Assembly: GCA_018398585.1 (NCBI GenBank)
Contig: JAGTTD010000011.1
Span: forward strand, 6,261,001 to 6,325,000
DNA from: Simmondsia chinensis
Taxonomy: Eukaryota > Streptophyta > Magnoliopsida > Caryophyllales > Simmondsiaceae
Direction of reading: 5' to 3'
DNA length: 64,000 bases
This document shows positions 45,955 to 57,121 of the stretch, in pieces. A program made the position numbers and the translations under genes. Below the pieces are notes generated by a model. It saw only the letters and a program-made list of their open reading frames with translations, did no database searches and had not been told where the DNA came from. Each line of letters opens with the position of its first letter. Positions within the stretch are counted from its first letter, which is position 1.

Positions 45955-45971
45955 TGTGGGTTTGGGGATGT
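45955..45971 (+). other. Polypurine tract
   Basis: GGTGTGGGTTTGGGGATGT-type purine-rich sequence directly precedes the 3' LTR, after TTGAGGACAAGCAAG, a segment that regularly precedes the tract in this lineage. It would prime plus-strand synthesis. Confidence 0.7.
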
Positions 45972-47396
45972 TGATGTGCCTCATTTTTACATACTTTATT
46001 TCTCATTCCTACGATATATTCGGCTTTTATATGTGTGTTTTGATGTAATCTAGGCACATTTATGCTTGGAATGCATCGGAGCAAACAAAGGTTGAAAAGT
46101 GGCAAAATTAGGGATTGCTTCGGCATATTTGAAGACTATACATGTGCAAAAGAAGGACTCATCGGGTCACAATTCGGTAAACCAAATACATCTTGTAGCA
46201 TTTTGGGGTTCAATTGACCAATCGACACAGAAAATCGATCGATTAATAGCCCACAGTAGGACGGATTCCACATTGGGCTAGCCGATCGATTGGCTAACAG
46301 TGTCGATCAACCGGCAGCTTGTAGTAAGCTAGCTAATCGATCAACACAGTACCTGCAGTGTGACCCCCAAGTCACGCCGCAAGTATAAATGAAGAGGGGG
46401 AGACCTTAATTTCGGATTTTTTTCGCACGTCTCCTCTCCTCATCTCCTTCCCAAAGCCACTATGAGATTCAAGGAATTCTCAAACGCCGAAGCGCGGGTG
46501 GTCGAAATGCTGGGAGGATCAAAGGTCATATCAATGTCAATGCAAATTGAGGGAGTCTCTGTTTCCCTAGTTTTACTTCATTATTCCTTTCTTTCGATTT
46601 AATGATGTGTAAAACTCCTATGGAGAAGTAAACGCTTTTATTTTAGGGGTAAAGGACGGGTAGCCGTCCATATCCCAGATTTGTATTTTACTTTGACAAT
46701 GGTTTAGTTATGTTATATTCGCACCCCTGTGGGGAATTATTCAAGATAGTTTGGTATTTCTTTGTGTGTGCTTGTAGCCATGTCTAGATCTCCAACTCTT
46801 TAGCAATTCGTTTTGTGCTTGTAGCCTAGACTTTAACATAACATATTTCGTTTTGTGCTTGTAGCTTAGATCTTAACATAACATATTTTCACGCGTGGTC
46901 AGGGTTGAGGTTGTAACCAACCTTGAACACAACCCTTTATACAAGTTAATATTAAATTAGGAGTGAAAAAGGAATAAAGTAGTGCTAATGATGACCTACG
47001 CTACACTTAGAGTGATAAAATAGTTTATGCCTCTAGACTAGTTCATTATCCCAAGCCCTAATTTAATTATTAACCCAGACTTAAAGTTTGTAGCCTAAGC
47101 CCTTTAAATCATTATTCTAAGTAAAATATAATGACGAGATACGAGTTAAGCTATTCTGAATACATTCCCTAAACTAACATCAATCAAATTGACATCCTTT
47201 TCATTGTTTTAATTGTCTTAGCTTAGTTAATTACTTGACTTGACCAACAAAAAACCCAATCAATTCACTTATTAATAACTGAATTTGACTTAACATGGAT
47301 TCCTCGTGGATATCACACTCGTATACCCAACTAAGCTACGACGAACTCGTATGCTTGCGAGTACGCGGTTTTACACCACACTTTTAAAACACATCA
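45972..47396 (+). mobile_element. Athila 3' LTR
   Basis: Starts TGATGTGCCTCATTTTTAC and ends TTTTAAAACACATCA. Compared with the 5' LTR it has lost several CGATCGATCG palindromes by point changes (46238-46345). It also has a short tandem duplication near 46805-46870 (TTCGTTTTGTGCTTGTAGC). Confidence 0.9.
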
Positions 47397-48087
47397 CATA
47401 CCAAAACGAAGCTTTCCAAGAGATCTACATGATCCCAATGGTATCATTAGTGGGACTAGATATTATTAGGTCATGCATGCTCCTCTTTTAGCCTTTTGCT
47501 GATTTTATGCTCAATCGGTTGCCAAAATGCTTGGCCAATAGATCTGGACACACGAGGGGGGACTTTTCCTGGCCTAATTTTGATCAGGTTAGTCTTTTTC
47601 TCACACATAGGCAGCTTTCTCCGTTTTGTCTCCAAATTCGTTCGTTTTCACTCCACTGTTTTTCGAGTCCATCTCATTCCACCACGTCTAAGCCTATTGT
47701 GACTCAAATTACATTAATGTATGGATGTAATTGCCGAAAATGTCATGGTTATGAGGAATAGAACATTAGTATAGGAATAATTATGTCGCCACCCTCCTTG
47801 CCCTATACTTGCCATACTGATCTCGCACCTACTACAATTTGTAGTTATTATACTAAACAATTAACATAGAGGTATGGATAATAGTTTGGCATAGCACATA
47901 TATATTATAAACTTGTTGAATATCTGCAGATAATGGGTATATATTTATACCAATTGTGATGGATTTGTGTGACAAGCAATAAAACGAGTGACATCTATAA
48001 ATTTAGATAACAAGTACTAATCCGAAGGAGGCATCTCGTCTTACCTTGCCACGGCACATTGCCATCCGTGCGTGAGCTTTATTTTTT
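47397..48087. other. Unassigned repeat-like sequence
   Basis: This is the right-hand continuation of the sequence into which the Athila element inserted. Plus-strand open frames at 47496-47761 are short and overlapping and match nothing I know. The combination with ACTTTTGACCGGTAAG left of the element suggests an old gypsy LTR. Confidence 0.4.
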
Positions 48088-50153
48088 GGGAAATCGTACG
48101 GTTTGGACCCCCCACCCCAACCTTATTCTTTTTTAGACCCCATTAACAATAAATAGACTTTTTTGGACAAAAATGCCCTCCCACCTCACCCCCCCCCCCC
48201 ATCCGTCCTTTCTCTCTCCTCATTTGATGCAAGGCAGACAAAATGACACTTTTTTGACTTTTTCACTCTTCCTTTTCTTCATTTTTTTTTCCTTTCGAAT
48301 TTTTTTGTCAAAAAAAAAATATTATTTCCAAATTTGCCCTTTCTTCTTCTTCTTCCCTCCCAGACCTTGTTTAGGTGTGATTCAAGTAATTAGTGGTGTC
48401 TGAAATAAAATCATACACTGTGTATGATGCATTATAATACTGTAAAGTGAACTTATTCAGGTGTATTTCAAGAAATTAGTGGTAAATGACTTATCATACA
48501 CAATGTATGATTGGTTATAATGGCATAAAATCAACTTTTGCTGATTTTTTCAAGTAATTAGGGGTACAGTGGTCTGAAATCGAATCATACACTGAGTATG
48601 ATGTGTTTCAATGGTGTAAAATGACCTTATTCAGGTATACTTCAAGTAATTAGTGGTAAATAACTTGTCATACACAATGTATGATAGGTTTTAATGGCAT
48701 AAAATCAACTTTTACTGGTTTTATCAAGTAATTACTGTTACAGTGAGTTGAAATCGAATCATATAATGGGTATGATGCGTTAAAATGGTTTAATACGAAC
48801 CTTTTCAGGTATGTTTCAAGTAATTAGTGGTAAATGACCTATCATACACAAATTATTATAGGTTTTAATGGCATGAAATCAACTTTTGCAGTTTTTAAAT
48901 GAGGAGAGAGAAAGGGGACGGGTTGGGGGGTTGAATGGGAGGGCCTTTTGAAGGAAAATCGTACCGATTATTTTATTGAAATTGTATATTTTTTTTCTAA
49001 ATACACATCCCAAAAATACACAAATATATGTATGTTGATTTTACACAAATATAACCCATCATACACCGTGTATGAAGTGCATCATACGCCAATAAAATTT
49101 GAAATACACGTATATAAGCTGATTTCAGACCACTGCAACAGTAATTAATTAAAAAAAACAGCAAAAGTTGATTTTGTACCACTAAAACCTATAATAATTT
49201 GTGTATGATAAGTCATTTACCACTAATTACTTGAAACTTGCTTACATAAGTTCATTTTACACCATTAAAACGCATCATACCCAGTGTATGATTCGATTTC
49301 AGACCACTGCAACAGTAATTACATAAAAAAAATTGCAAAAGTTGATTTCATGCCATTAAAACCTATAATAATTTGTGTATGATAGGTCATTTACCACTAA
49401 TTACTTGAAACATACCTGAAAAGGTTCATATTAAGCCATTTTAACGCATCATACCCATTGTATGATTCGATTTCAGCCCACTGTAACAGTAATTACTTGA
49501 AAAAATCAGTAAAAGTTGATTTTATGCCATTAAAACCTATCATACATTGTGTATGACAAGTTATTTACCACTAATTACTTGAAGTATACCTGAATAAGGT
49601 CATTTTACACCATTGAAACGCATCATACCCAGTGTATGATTCGATTTCAGACCACTGTACCCTAATTACTTGAAAAAACCAGCAAAAGTTGATTTTATGC
49701 CATTATAACCTATCATACATTGTGTATGATAAGTCATTTACCACTAATTTCTTGAAATACACCTGAATAAGTTCACTTTACAGCATTATAATGCATCATA
49801 CACAGTGTATGATTTTATTTCAGACACCACTAATTACTTGAAACACACCTAAACAAGGTCTGGGAGGGAAGAAGAAGAAAGGGCAAATTTGGAAATAATA
49901 TTTTTTTTTTTGACAAAAAAATTCGAAAGGAAAAAAAAATGAAGAAAAGAAAGAGTGAAGAAGTCAAAAAAGTGTCCTTTTACCTGCCTTGTATTAAATG
50001 AGGAGAGAGAAAGGGAGAGAGAGAGAGAGGACGGATGGGGGGGGGGGGGGGGTGAGGTGGGAGGGCATTTTTGTCAAAAAAAGTCTATTTATGGTTAATG
50101 GGGTCTAAAAAAGAATAAGATTGGGGTGGGAGGTCCAAACTGTACGATTTCCC
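48088..50153. mobile_element. Foldback Mutator-like element
   Basis: GGGAAATCGTACGGTTTGGACC at the left end is mirrored by GGTCCAAACTGTACGATTTCCC at the right. The arms are inverted copies over some 800 bp. Flanks TTATTTTTT (48079-48087) and TTATTCTTT (50154-50162) match at 8 of 9 bases, the Mutator duplication length. Arms are built of 80-95-bp units, each with a palindrome such as TCATACACTGTGTATGA or CATACACAATGTATG. There is no transposase. A second terminus-like segment (AAATGAGGAGAGAGAAAGG to GGAAAATCGTAC) at 48897-48965 lies internally, so the element may be composite. Confidence 0.85.
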
Positions 50154-50162
50154 TTATTCTTT

Positions 50163-50951
50163 AGAGTCGGTTCCCTAAATAATGCTCAAAAATAAAAAAA
50201 TAATGCTGAAAAAAAAAATTTCCAAATCTACTGTTGAACCGAGTTTACTAAACGCGGCTTTGATAAACCGCGTCTAAAAATATCGTTTAATATTAGCATA
50301 AACCGCGTCATAAAGACGCGGTTTTGTTCTGTTATAACCGTGTCTTTATGACCCGGTTTACTAGGTTTATCTAATTCACGCGTGTTCTCTCCGCTGCTTT
50401 CACCATCTCTCTGCCTCTTTCTCGTTAACCCACCACCAGTCACGTCGTTCGCCTCCTCCTTTCTTTTGCTTACACACTGGAGATCTTTCAAGTACTATTA
50501 TTGGAGTTATTTGACCTCCACTTATGATGTTCGAGCTTCATTAAGAGAGACATGGGATCAATATGATAATCATCACAAATTGCGGCATAATAAAAACTAT
50601 AAACGAACAAAAAATTGAAGAATTACGGCACAATGGTAAGTATAAGTGAAAAAAAGGGCTTTTGGATTACTGACGTTAAACCACGTTTTGTAACTGCGGT
50701 TTAGGAATAAACCGCGTTTAGTAGACGCGGTTCAGTTATAAACCGCGTTTATTAAACGCGATTTATATTAAGTTAAACCGCGTTTAGTAAACGCGGTTTA
50801 CTCTGATATAACCCACATATTTTTATCCTGTTTTATTAAAATTTAAACGCGTTTAATAAACGCGGTTCAACAGTAGATTGGAAAATATTTTTTTTCAGTA
50901 TTATTTTTTTAATTTTTTTTATTTTTTAGCATTATTTTGAAAACAGACTCT
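50163..50951. mobile_element. MITE with ACCGCGTTTA-type palindromes
   Basis: The ends are inverted: AGAGTCGGTTCCCTAAATAATGC at the left, and AGAGTCTGTTTTCAAAATAATGC on the other strand at the right. TCTACTGTTGAACCG is shared further in. Each side has several copies of ACCGCGTTTAGTAAACGCGG or close variants. If the terminal A is excluded the flanks are TA/TA, but no longer duplication is seen, so superfamily is open. The centre (50380-50640) holds CT-rich sequence with an open frame that may be captured genic DNA. Confidence 0.7.
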
Positions 50952-50999
50952 ATTTTTTACGAGTCCAATTTAATAAAAATGACACATAATTTCAGATAT

Positions 51000-51311
51000 T
51001 CAAGAGAGAAAGTAAACAAACCCTAGCCTCTCTCGCGACGCTCAGACTCTCATTCCTACGCATCTCTCCCTCCCCTCTCCCGTTCACCGGCGTTTGTTCT
51101 CCACCAATTTCCGACCTCCAGGACCTCTGCTGTGACCCATCGCCTCGCGCCGCCATAACAACCGGCGCAGCATTGCAGCCACCACGACCATCGGCGCACC
51201 GGAGCCACCACTACTCAGCCAGTCATCGCCGAGGCAAGTTCACGCTCGCCGCAGGTCCGCCGCTGACTGCCCCTCCACGGCACCGGAACGCCACCACCGC
51301 CGCCTAGTCGG
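51000..51311 (+). other. Inferred 5' UTR exon of the FRS gene
   Basis: GC-rich sequence with a telo-box-like AAACCCTAGCC at 51018 and CT-rich leader looks like the transcribed start of a plant gene. It ends near CGCCTAGTCGG followed by GTTAGTTTTT, a plausible splice donor at 51312. The next acceptor-like TTTGCTTCCAG lies directly in front of the FRS start codon at 54293. The exon is inferred; RNA evidence would settle it. Downstream GC-rich sequence to 51540 could belong to an alternative leader. Confidence 0.45.
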
Positions 51312-52000
51312 GTTAGTTTTTGTTTCCTCTTTTCTTTTTTTTTGTTTTTTATTTTTACATTACGTCACGGCCACAGAGAGGCTGCAGCGCTCCCCTGTGC
51401 GCGGGTTAGATCTATGTATAACGCAAGGTTAGGTGGCCCGGGCACGCTCGTCTACAACCAGCGACGTCGGTTAAGACCCGGACACCACACCAGGACCAGT
51501 TGGGGTACAGGAGTGCACCCACAGCAGGACCAGGGAGGGTAAAATATTATCTTATTTTTATTTGAATATATTTTTATTAAATACTAGTAAGGTTAAAGAA
51601 AAGTAAATGAGTTACTTTTATATGAAAATTAGATAACTTGAAGAAAATCATGATTAAAATAAAGATAAATTGTTTATTTTTAAAAAATTTACCTTTCCTC
51701 TCTTATGCCTTATTTAGAAACTAGATAAAAATAGGTAAAGAGGGAAATTGTAATATAATATTTAGGTAAAAGGGCAAGAATAAAAAATTTATAGTTAAAA
51801 TAATAATAAAATTGTCTGAAATCTTTTAAAAATTTACCCTACCCACCTTACCCCAATTTAGGTTAAGGAAAATAGAGGTTAGGGGGTCAAGGAGGGTAAT
51901 AAGGGCCCACTACCCTTAAAAAATTTTGCCAAACAAAGGCAAGAATTTACCCTTACCCCTTTAACTCTTATTTATCCCGTTGTCAAACAGGGGGTTAGAG

Positions 52001-53174
52001 TAGGGGGTGTAAATAAGCCGAGCCTAGCCCGAGCTCGTTAGGCTTGAGGCTCGACGAGCTTGGAAATTTCGGGCTCGAGCTCAGCTTGTTGTGGGCTCAA
52101 GCTCGGCTCGTAGTGGGCTCGAGCTTGGCTCGCCGATGGTTCCCCATGTTCTCTCTCCCTCCTCCAACCCTAACCCCTGATTCACATCAACAAATTTCTT
52201 CCTCCTAACCAAATCCCTCCGTTAATTCGGTATCTAAATCATCATACTTTTTACCCCCGGGCCCCAAATTTCACTCTCAAACCATCAATGCAACTCAGAT
52301 TCTCACCATTTCAACCCATTTTTCCAACATTTACAACAGACCCAGAAGAACGATTCTCCTCCACCACTCAAAACTCATTCAAAACCACAAAAATTCAGCA
52401 CAAAACGTGAGATCTATCTCCTTGACACTCAAAGAACACTTTAAAACCTTAAAAATGAAACCCAATCACCATCACATCTCAAAAAAGATACAACAATAGA
52501 GAACAAAACTAGCCCGATTGAATCTGGACACACAAAATTGGAGGAATAAACATGAAAATAAACAAAAAAATAAGAAGAAATTAAAGCAAATTTTATCGAA
52601 GAGAGAGATTGGATACCGGTGGTCGGTGAGCAAACCCTCAGTTACGGTGGTTTTTTTTCCTTGTTTTTGTTAGCGAATCTGTAGAGAGAGAAAGAGGGGA
52701 GAGAGAGGGAGAGCGGTGTCCCCCTTGGATGCTGGCAGAGAGTGCAGTGGTTGTCGTCGAAGTCGGAGAGACGAGTCGTCGCCGTCGAAGCAGGGGAGGA
52801 GGGGAGAGTGTCGTTGTTGTCACCACTAGCGAAATCGAAGTGAGAGAGAGGAGGTAGGGTTTGGTGGTTGTGGTGAGTGAAGAGAGAGAGGAGGGAGGCT
52901 CAGGCAGGCAAGGCAAAAAGCAGGATTTTTATTATTATTAGTATTATTGTTGTTATTATTATTATTATATTTTTAATAAAGTTATTATAATTAAAATTTA
53001 AATTATATTATTTTTTTATATTTAGGCTTCGTTTAGGCTCACGAGCTCGAACTTTATCAGGCTTGGGCTCGGCTCGTTTATCTCAACAAGCCGGCTCGAC
53101 TCAGCTCGAGCTTGTGACGAGCCGAGCTATACGAGCTTTATATCGCGAGCCGCCTCGGCTCATTTACACCCCTA
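52001..53174. mobile_element. Non-autonomous hAT element
   Basis: The ends are inverted: TAGGGGGTGTAAATAAGCCGAG at the left, and TAGGGGTGTAAATGAGCCGAG on the other strand at the right. Flanks GGTTAGAG (51993-52000) and GGTTAAAG (53175-53182) match at 7 of 8 bases, the hAT duplication length. Subterminal regions are dense in GAGCTCG and GGCTCG motifs. The interior has a minus-strand Ser/Thr-rich open frame (52638-52916) that looks like leader sequence. No transposase. Confidence 0.85.
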
Positions 53175-53909
53175 GGTTAAAGTTCAAAATTTATCCTTTT
53201 ACCATTTAAAAGAATTTGCGGAACAGTGTTAAAATATTTGCCCCCATTACCCTTATTCTCTTTACTCTACTGCTGAATATGGGGTAAAATTGTACATCTG
53301 TTGAATATGTAAACTTAGAATTTGAAATTACAAAACTGATAGGTACAAAGTAACACTAGAGAATGGTTTTTTTTCAATGCTCTTTCACTGGCACATTTTT
53401 GGTGGCTTTTATAGACTCGCCACAAGCATGCTATGGGGCAACGGCTTCAGAAGACTAAGCTATGAATCAATAATTCGTGTAGGTTTAATGAAAAATTAAG
53501 AGTATCAATAACTAATTGGAGAAATAAATAGGTGTCAATTTTTTTTTTCTTTGATTTCAATACTCAAAAGATGTTGCAAAGCGGTCAAGTCGGGCAAAAT
53601 GTAAATATTGGTCACATAAAGTGAATGTGGTTCCATCAGAATTTATATGTGGGACAAGCTTCTCTCATTAAAATTGAAGCATATTCCAGGATTGTTTGTC
53701 ATAAATTTGGAAGTACCTTCCACATATTTAGCTAATTGATTGTGCGGAGCTGATAGGAAAAGCTTGTACTTAAATGCTTGGAACTAGCGATTTAAAAGGG
53801 TTTTTCAATTCAGCATCTGCTGATTCGTCCTAATTGTGTTGATGGCATCATTGGAGTGAAGATGGAGTTTTGACGAACATGTTGTGGTAAGAAAAGGTAA
53901 ATTTGCGCA

Positions 53910-53995
53910 AATGAGGACTCTGTCTAGTGGTAAAACGCAAAAAAAGTTACGAATGTGACAAGATTTTTGGTTCAAATCCACATCCTCGTTTAGCT
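53910..53995 (+). mobile_element. tRNA-derived SINE-like segment
   Basis: An A-box-like TCTAGTGGTAAAAC (about 53924) and a B box TTGGTTCAAATCC (about 53968) are spaced about 35 bp apart. The segment lacks tRNA pairing. No target duplication was found, so the extent of the element is unknown. Confidence 0.4.
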
Positions 53996-54292
53996 GCCTT
54001 AAAGGGAAATTTTGCTTTTCCAAAAAATAGAAAGCGTCGGTCAGATCTTCATCGGATTTTTAAAATGGAGAACATGGGAGAAGAAATCTAAGTGTTCTCC
54101 TCCATCTTAGCTGCGTCATGTTATGCATAGCTAGTATTTTGATTCTCTTTCTTAATCACTGTATTTTGATTGTTTTGTAAGTCCTGTATTTTGCGAACTA
54201 TATCAACCTCCTTTTAATGGGTACTTAAATATCCTTTCTGCTGCGTTATTCAATGTTTCCTTCTTGCTGAAAGATTTGTTCTTTGCTTCCAG

Positions 54293-56521
54293 ATGAATGA
54301 TAGTTCTCCAAACAGCAAGGACCCGCTCAAGGATGGAGGTGGTAACTGCGAGCATAATGGCCAGCAGCTGTTCAAAATTGATAGCAACGACCTTTGCATT
54401 GAAGTCGATGGACATGATCACAACATCCAGCCGGGTTTTGACATTGTAAGCAATGTTAGTGAGTCGTATTTGGAGATTGAATGCGATGAACACGAGAACA
54501 GTGAGCATATGCTCAGTGCTGAAGGAGAGGACCATGATCATAACCGTGGCTTCCTGCAGTTGCTTGACATCGGAGACAGTAACCAGGAAGACATGGAAGG
54601 GAATTCGGTCGTGGACGATCAACAAACGGTCTCCCGAGACAAGTATTACGCTCCACCTGTGGTTGGGATGGAATTTGAATCGTATGATGATGCTTATAAT
54701 TACTATAATTGCTATGCAAAAGAATTGGGTTTTGCTACAAGGGTGAAGTCTTCATGGACTAAACGCAACAGCAAAGAAAAACGGGGTGCGGTTCTCTGTT
54801 GCAACTGCGAGGGTTTCAAGACACCTAAGGAAGTATGTAGTAGAAGGAAAGAAACGCGAACCGGGTGTCTGGCAATGATTAGGTTAAGATTAGTGGAATC
54901 TAACAGATGGAGAGTGGACGAAGTGAAGCTTGAACACAATCACTCATTTGATCCCGAAAGAGCACAGAACTCCAAGTCACACAAGAAGATGCAACCGGGG
55001 GATAAGAGGAAATTCGAGCCAGCACTGGATGTCGAAGTACGAACAATCAAATTGTATAGAGCCCCCACCACTGATGCGGCTAGCTCTTCTAGCCATGTAC
55101 CTAGCAAACAACAGAAGGGAAACCGCGTCGAATCTGGTTACTTGAAGCTTAAAGACGGCGAAGCACAGGCAATTCAAAACTACTTCTGTCAGGCCCAGCT
55201 GATGAATCCAAACTTCTTTTATGTTATGGATTTGAACGATGAAGGTCGGTTGAAAAACGTGTTCTGGATCGAGCCAAGGGCAAGAGCTGCATATGCTCAC
55301 TTCGGTGATGTTGTAGCACTTGACACGACTTGCATTTCAAATAAGTCTCAGATCCCACTAGGGGCTTTTGTTGGAATAAATCACCATGGACAATCCATTT
55401 TGCTAGGTTGTGGTTTACTTGCAGATGAAACTGTGGAAACCTATGTCTGGTTGTTCAGAGCATGGCTCACATGTATGCTGGGGCGCCCCCCTCAAATTAT
55501 TGTTACAGATCGATGCAGCGCTATACAAACTGCAATTTCTGACGTGTTTCCCCGGGCCCACCACCATCTTTTTTTGCCATTTATCATACAAAGCATTGTG
55601 GACAACTTGCGGCAGATTTCTGATTCTGATGCATTCCATTCAGCCTTGGATAGTACAGTATATGATCCTCTGAAAGTCGAAGAATTCGAAATTGCTTGGG
55701 AGAATATGATACAGCATTTTGGACTCAAAGATCACAGATGGCTTCGTACTCTATATGAGGAGAGAGAAAGATGGGCGCATGTGTATTTGAAGGACACATT
55801 TCTCGCTGGACTTTTCGCTCGTCGAACAGGTGAGCTCTTGATTCCAGTTTTCCAGGGTTATGTTCATGACCAAACTTCTTTGAAAGAATTTTTTGATATA
55901 TATGATTCATTCATCCAAATGAAGCAGCAAGACGAATCCCTCTACGATTCTGAATCCATAGAATCAATCCCGTTACTAACAAGCTGCTACTATGAACTTC
56001 AGCTGTCAAAACTATACACTAAACCAATTTTTGACAAGTTCTCCATGGAAGTCGAATCGATGTCTTGTTTAAACATCATTGAAGTTAACACCACCGAACC
56101 AGTCATCACTTATATCGTGAAAGAACATGACAACACACTCGTAACAAAGTTCAAGACCTTCGAGGTGATGTATGACAAGGCAGCCGTGGAAGTACGCTGC
56201 ATCTGTGGGTGCTTTTACCTAAATGGTTATCTATGTCGACACGTTCTATGTGTCCTCAGCTACAATGGCTTTGAGGAGATTCCGAGTGCGTATGTGCTGG
56301 CACGATGGAGGAAAGACCATAAGCGCATGTATGTGACCAGTGTTGGGTCCGAAAATGTGGATATCGCGAACCCGGTTCAGTTGTATGAGCATTTATATAG
56401 AAAAGCAATGCAGGTGGTTGAAGAAGGGATGGTGTCACAGGATCATTATATGGTGGCTTGGCAAGCATTCAAGGAGACTTTGAATAAGGTGCGTCTAACT
56501 GTAGAAAAGCATGTGGAATGA
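54293..56521 (+). CDS. FRS6: FAR1-RELATED SEQUENCE protein (FRS6/FRS8-like)
   Basis: An intact 742-codon single reading frame encodes a FHY3/FAR1-family nuclear protein derived from a Mutator transposase. An acidic, His-rich N-terminus (1-120) precedes a FAR1 DNA-binding domain at about 125-222 (GMEFESYDDAYNYYN, CCNCEGFK, LEHNHSFDPE). The transposase-like domain at about 300-435 retains Asp344 in LDTTC and Asp406 in VTDRC. The SWIM zinc finger has Cys636, Cys638, Cys648 and His650. Wording around SSWTKRNSKEKRGAVLCCNC is as I remember for Arabidopsis FRS6 and FRS8, which are reported to affect flowering under light control; the choice between the two is uncertain. TTCCAG just before the ATG suggests a 5' UTR intron. 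No stop or frameshift, unlike the related MULE transposase at 11774-13545. Confidence 0.92.
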   Translation: MNDSSPNSKDPLKDGGGNCEHNGQQLFKIDSNDLCIEVDGHDHNIQPGFDIVSNVSESYLEIECDEHENSEHMLSAEGEDHDHNRGFLQLLDIGDSNQEDMEGNSVVDDQQTVSRDKYYAPPVVGMEFESYDDAYNYYNCYAKELGFATRVKSSWTKRNSKEKRGAVLCCNCEGFKTPKEVCSRRKETRTGCLAMIRLRLVESNRWRVDEVKLEHNHSFDPERAQNSKSHKKMQPGDKRKFEPALDVEVRTIKLYRAPTTDAASSSSHVPSKQQKGNRVESGYLKLKDGEAQAIQNYFCQAQLMNPNFFYVMDLNDEGRLKNVFWIEPRARAAYAHFGDVVALDTTCISNKSQIPLGAFVGINHHGQSILLGCGLLADETVETYVWLFRAWLTCMLGRPPQIIVTDRCSAIQTAISDVFPRAHHHLFLPFIIQSIVDNLRQISDSDAFHSALDSTVYDPLKVEEFEIAWENMIQHFGLKDHRWLRTLYEERERWAHVYLKDTFLAGLFARRTGELLIPVFQGYVHDQTSLKEFFDIYDSFIQMKQQDESLYDSESIESIPLLTSCYYELQLSKLYTKPIFDKFSMEVESMSCLNIIEVNTTEPVITYIVKEHDNTLVTKFKTFEVMYDKAAVEVRCICGCFYLNGYLCRHVLCVLSYNGFEEIPSAYVLARWRKDHKRMYVTSVGSENVDIANPVQLYEHLYRKAMQVVEEGMVSQDHYMVAWQAFKETLNKVRLTVEKHVE

Positions 56522-56700
56522 GTAAATATGTGAAATTTGTATTTCTTGTAATATGTTATCCATGGTGTAAAATTCTTTGCAAATTGTAGAGTAAAGGTGG
56601 CCACGGGCCGGGCCTGAAGCCCAAACCGGGCTGGTCCGGGCCGGGCTTGGAGCCCAAAATCTCTGGGCCTGGCTTGGGGGCCGGAGTGGGCTGGGCCTGA

Positions 56701-56727
56701 CCCCCCCCCCCCCCCCCCCCCCCCCCC
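56701..56727. repeat. C27 homopolymer
   Basis: Twenty-seven consecutive C in the subterminal region of the hAT element. Runs of this length are prone to length errors in assembly. Confidence 0.9.
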
Positions 56728-57121
56728 ATTTTTTAAATAAAAAATATAAAATTAAGGAAAAATAAACTCATTTTGTACAAATATTATTATAATTCATTGA
56801 TGAATAATATAAGATACAAATACAATCCATCACAATCTTTAATTTTTTTGGACATAAAAAAAATGTAATATATGATATAAAATAAAATATATATAGTAAA
56901 TAATAGTAAATAACGGTAAATAATGTAACAAATGTAACTACAACAGTTGGATTCTACTATTTAAATGTACAAATATATTTATTACAAAATAAAAACAAGA
57001 TATAGACGTACAGGTACAACAATACGAAATCAGTCTACTGGGGGGTTATTGCGCCGCTGCTTGACGTATCGGTAGTGCGGTCGTCTTTATCCTCGCTCGA
57101 TGAACCCAGCCTCAAGTCGGT

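Larger units (their letters stand above)
35533..47396 (+). mobile_element. Athila-like Ty3/gypsy element, complete but decayed
   Basis: An 11,864-bp element has two LTRs (1389 and 1425 bp), a tRNA-Asp-type primer-binding site (36928-36945), gag-pol in Ty3/gypsy order, an extra downstream ORF and a polypurine tract. Flanks CATAT (35528-35532) and CATAC (47397-47401) are a 5-bp target duplication with one change. RT wording such as KKEVMKLLDAGIIYPISDS and the primer site fit the Athila lineage. Stops and frameshifts are found in every domain. The LTRs differ at many sites, so the insertion is old. Confidence 0.9.
51312..54292 (+). other. Inferred 5' UTR intron of the FRS gene
   Basis: About 3 kb of AT-rich sequence without a long open frame separates the leader from the coding exon. 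It ends with a pyrimidine-rich stretch and TTCCAG immediately before ATG. It contains a hAT element (52001-53174) and a tRNA-like segment (53913-53990). Introns in the 5' UTR are common in plant FAR1-family genes. Confidence 0.4.

Noticed and set aside
54203..55300. Open frames on the minus strand across the FRS gene (54203-54625, 54977-55300)
   Set aside because: They are shadows of the FRS coding sequence, without recognisable domains.
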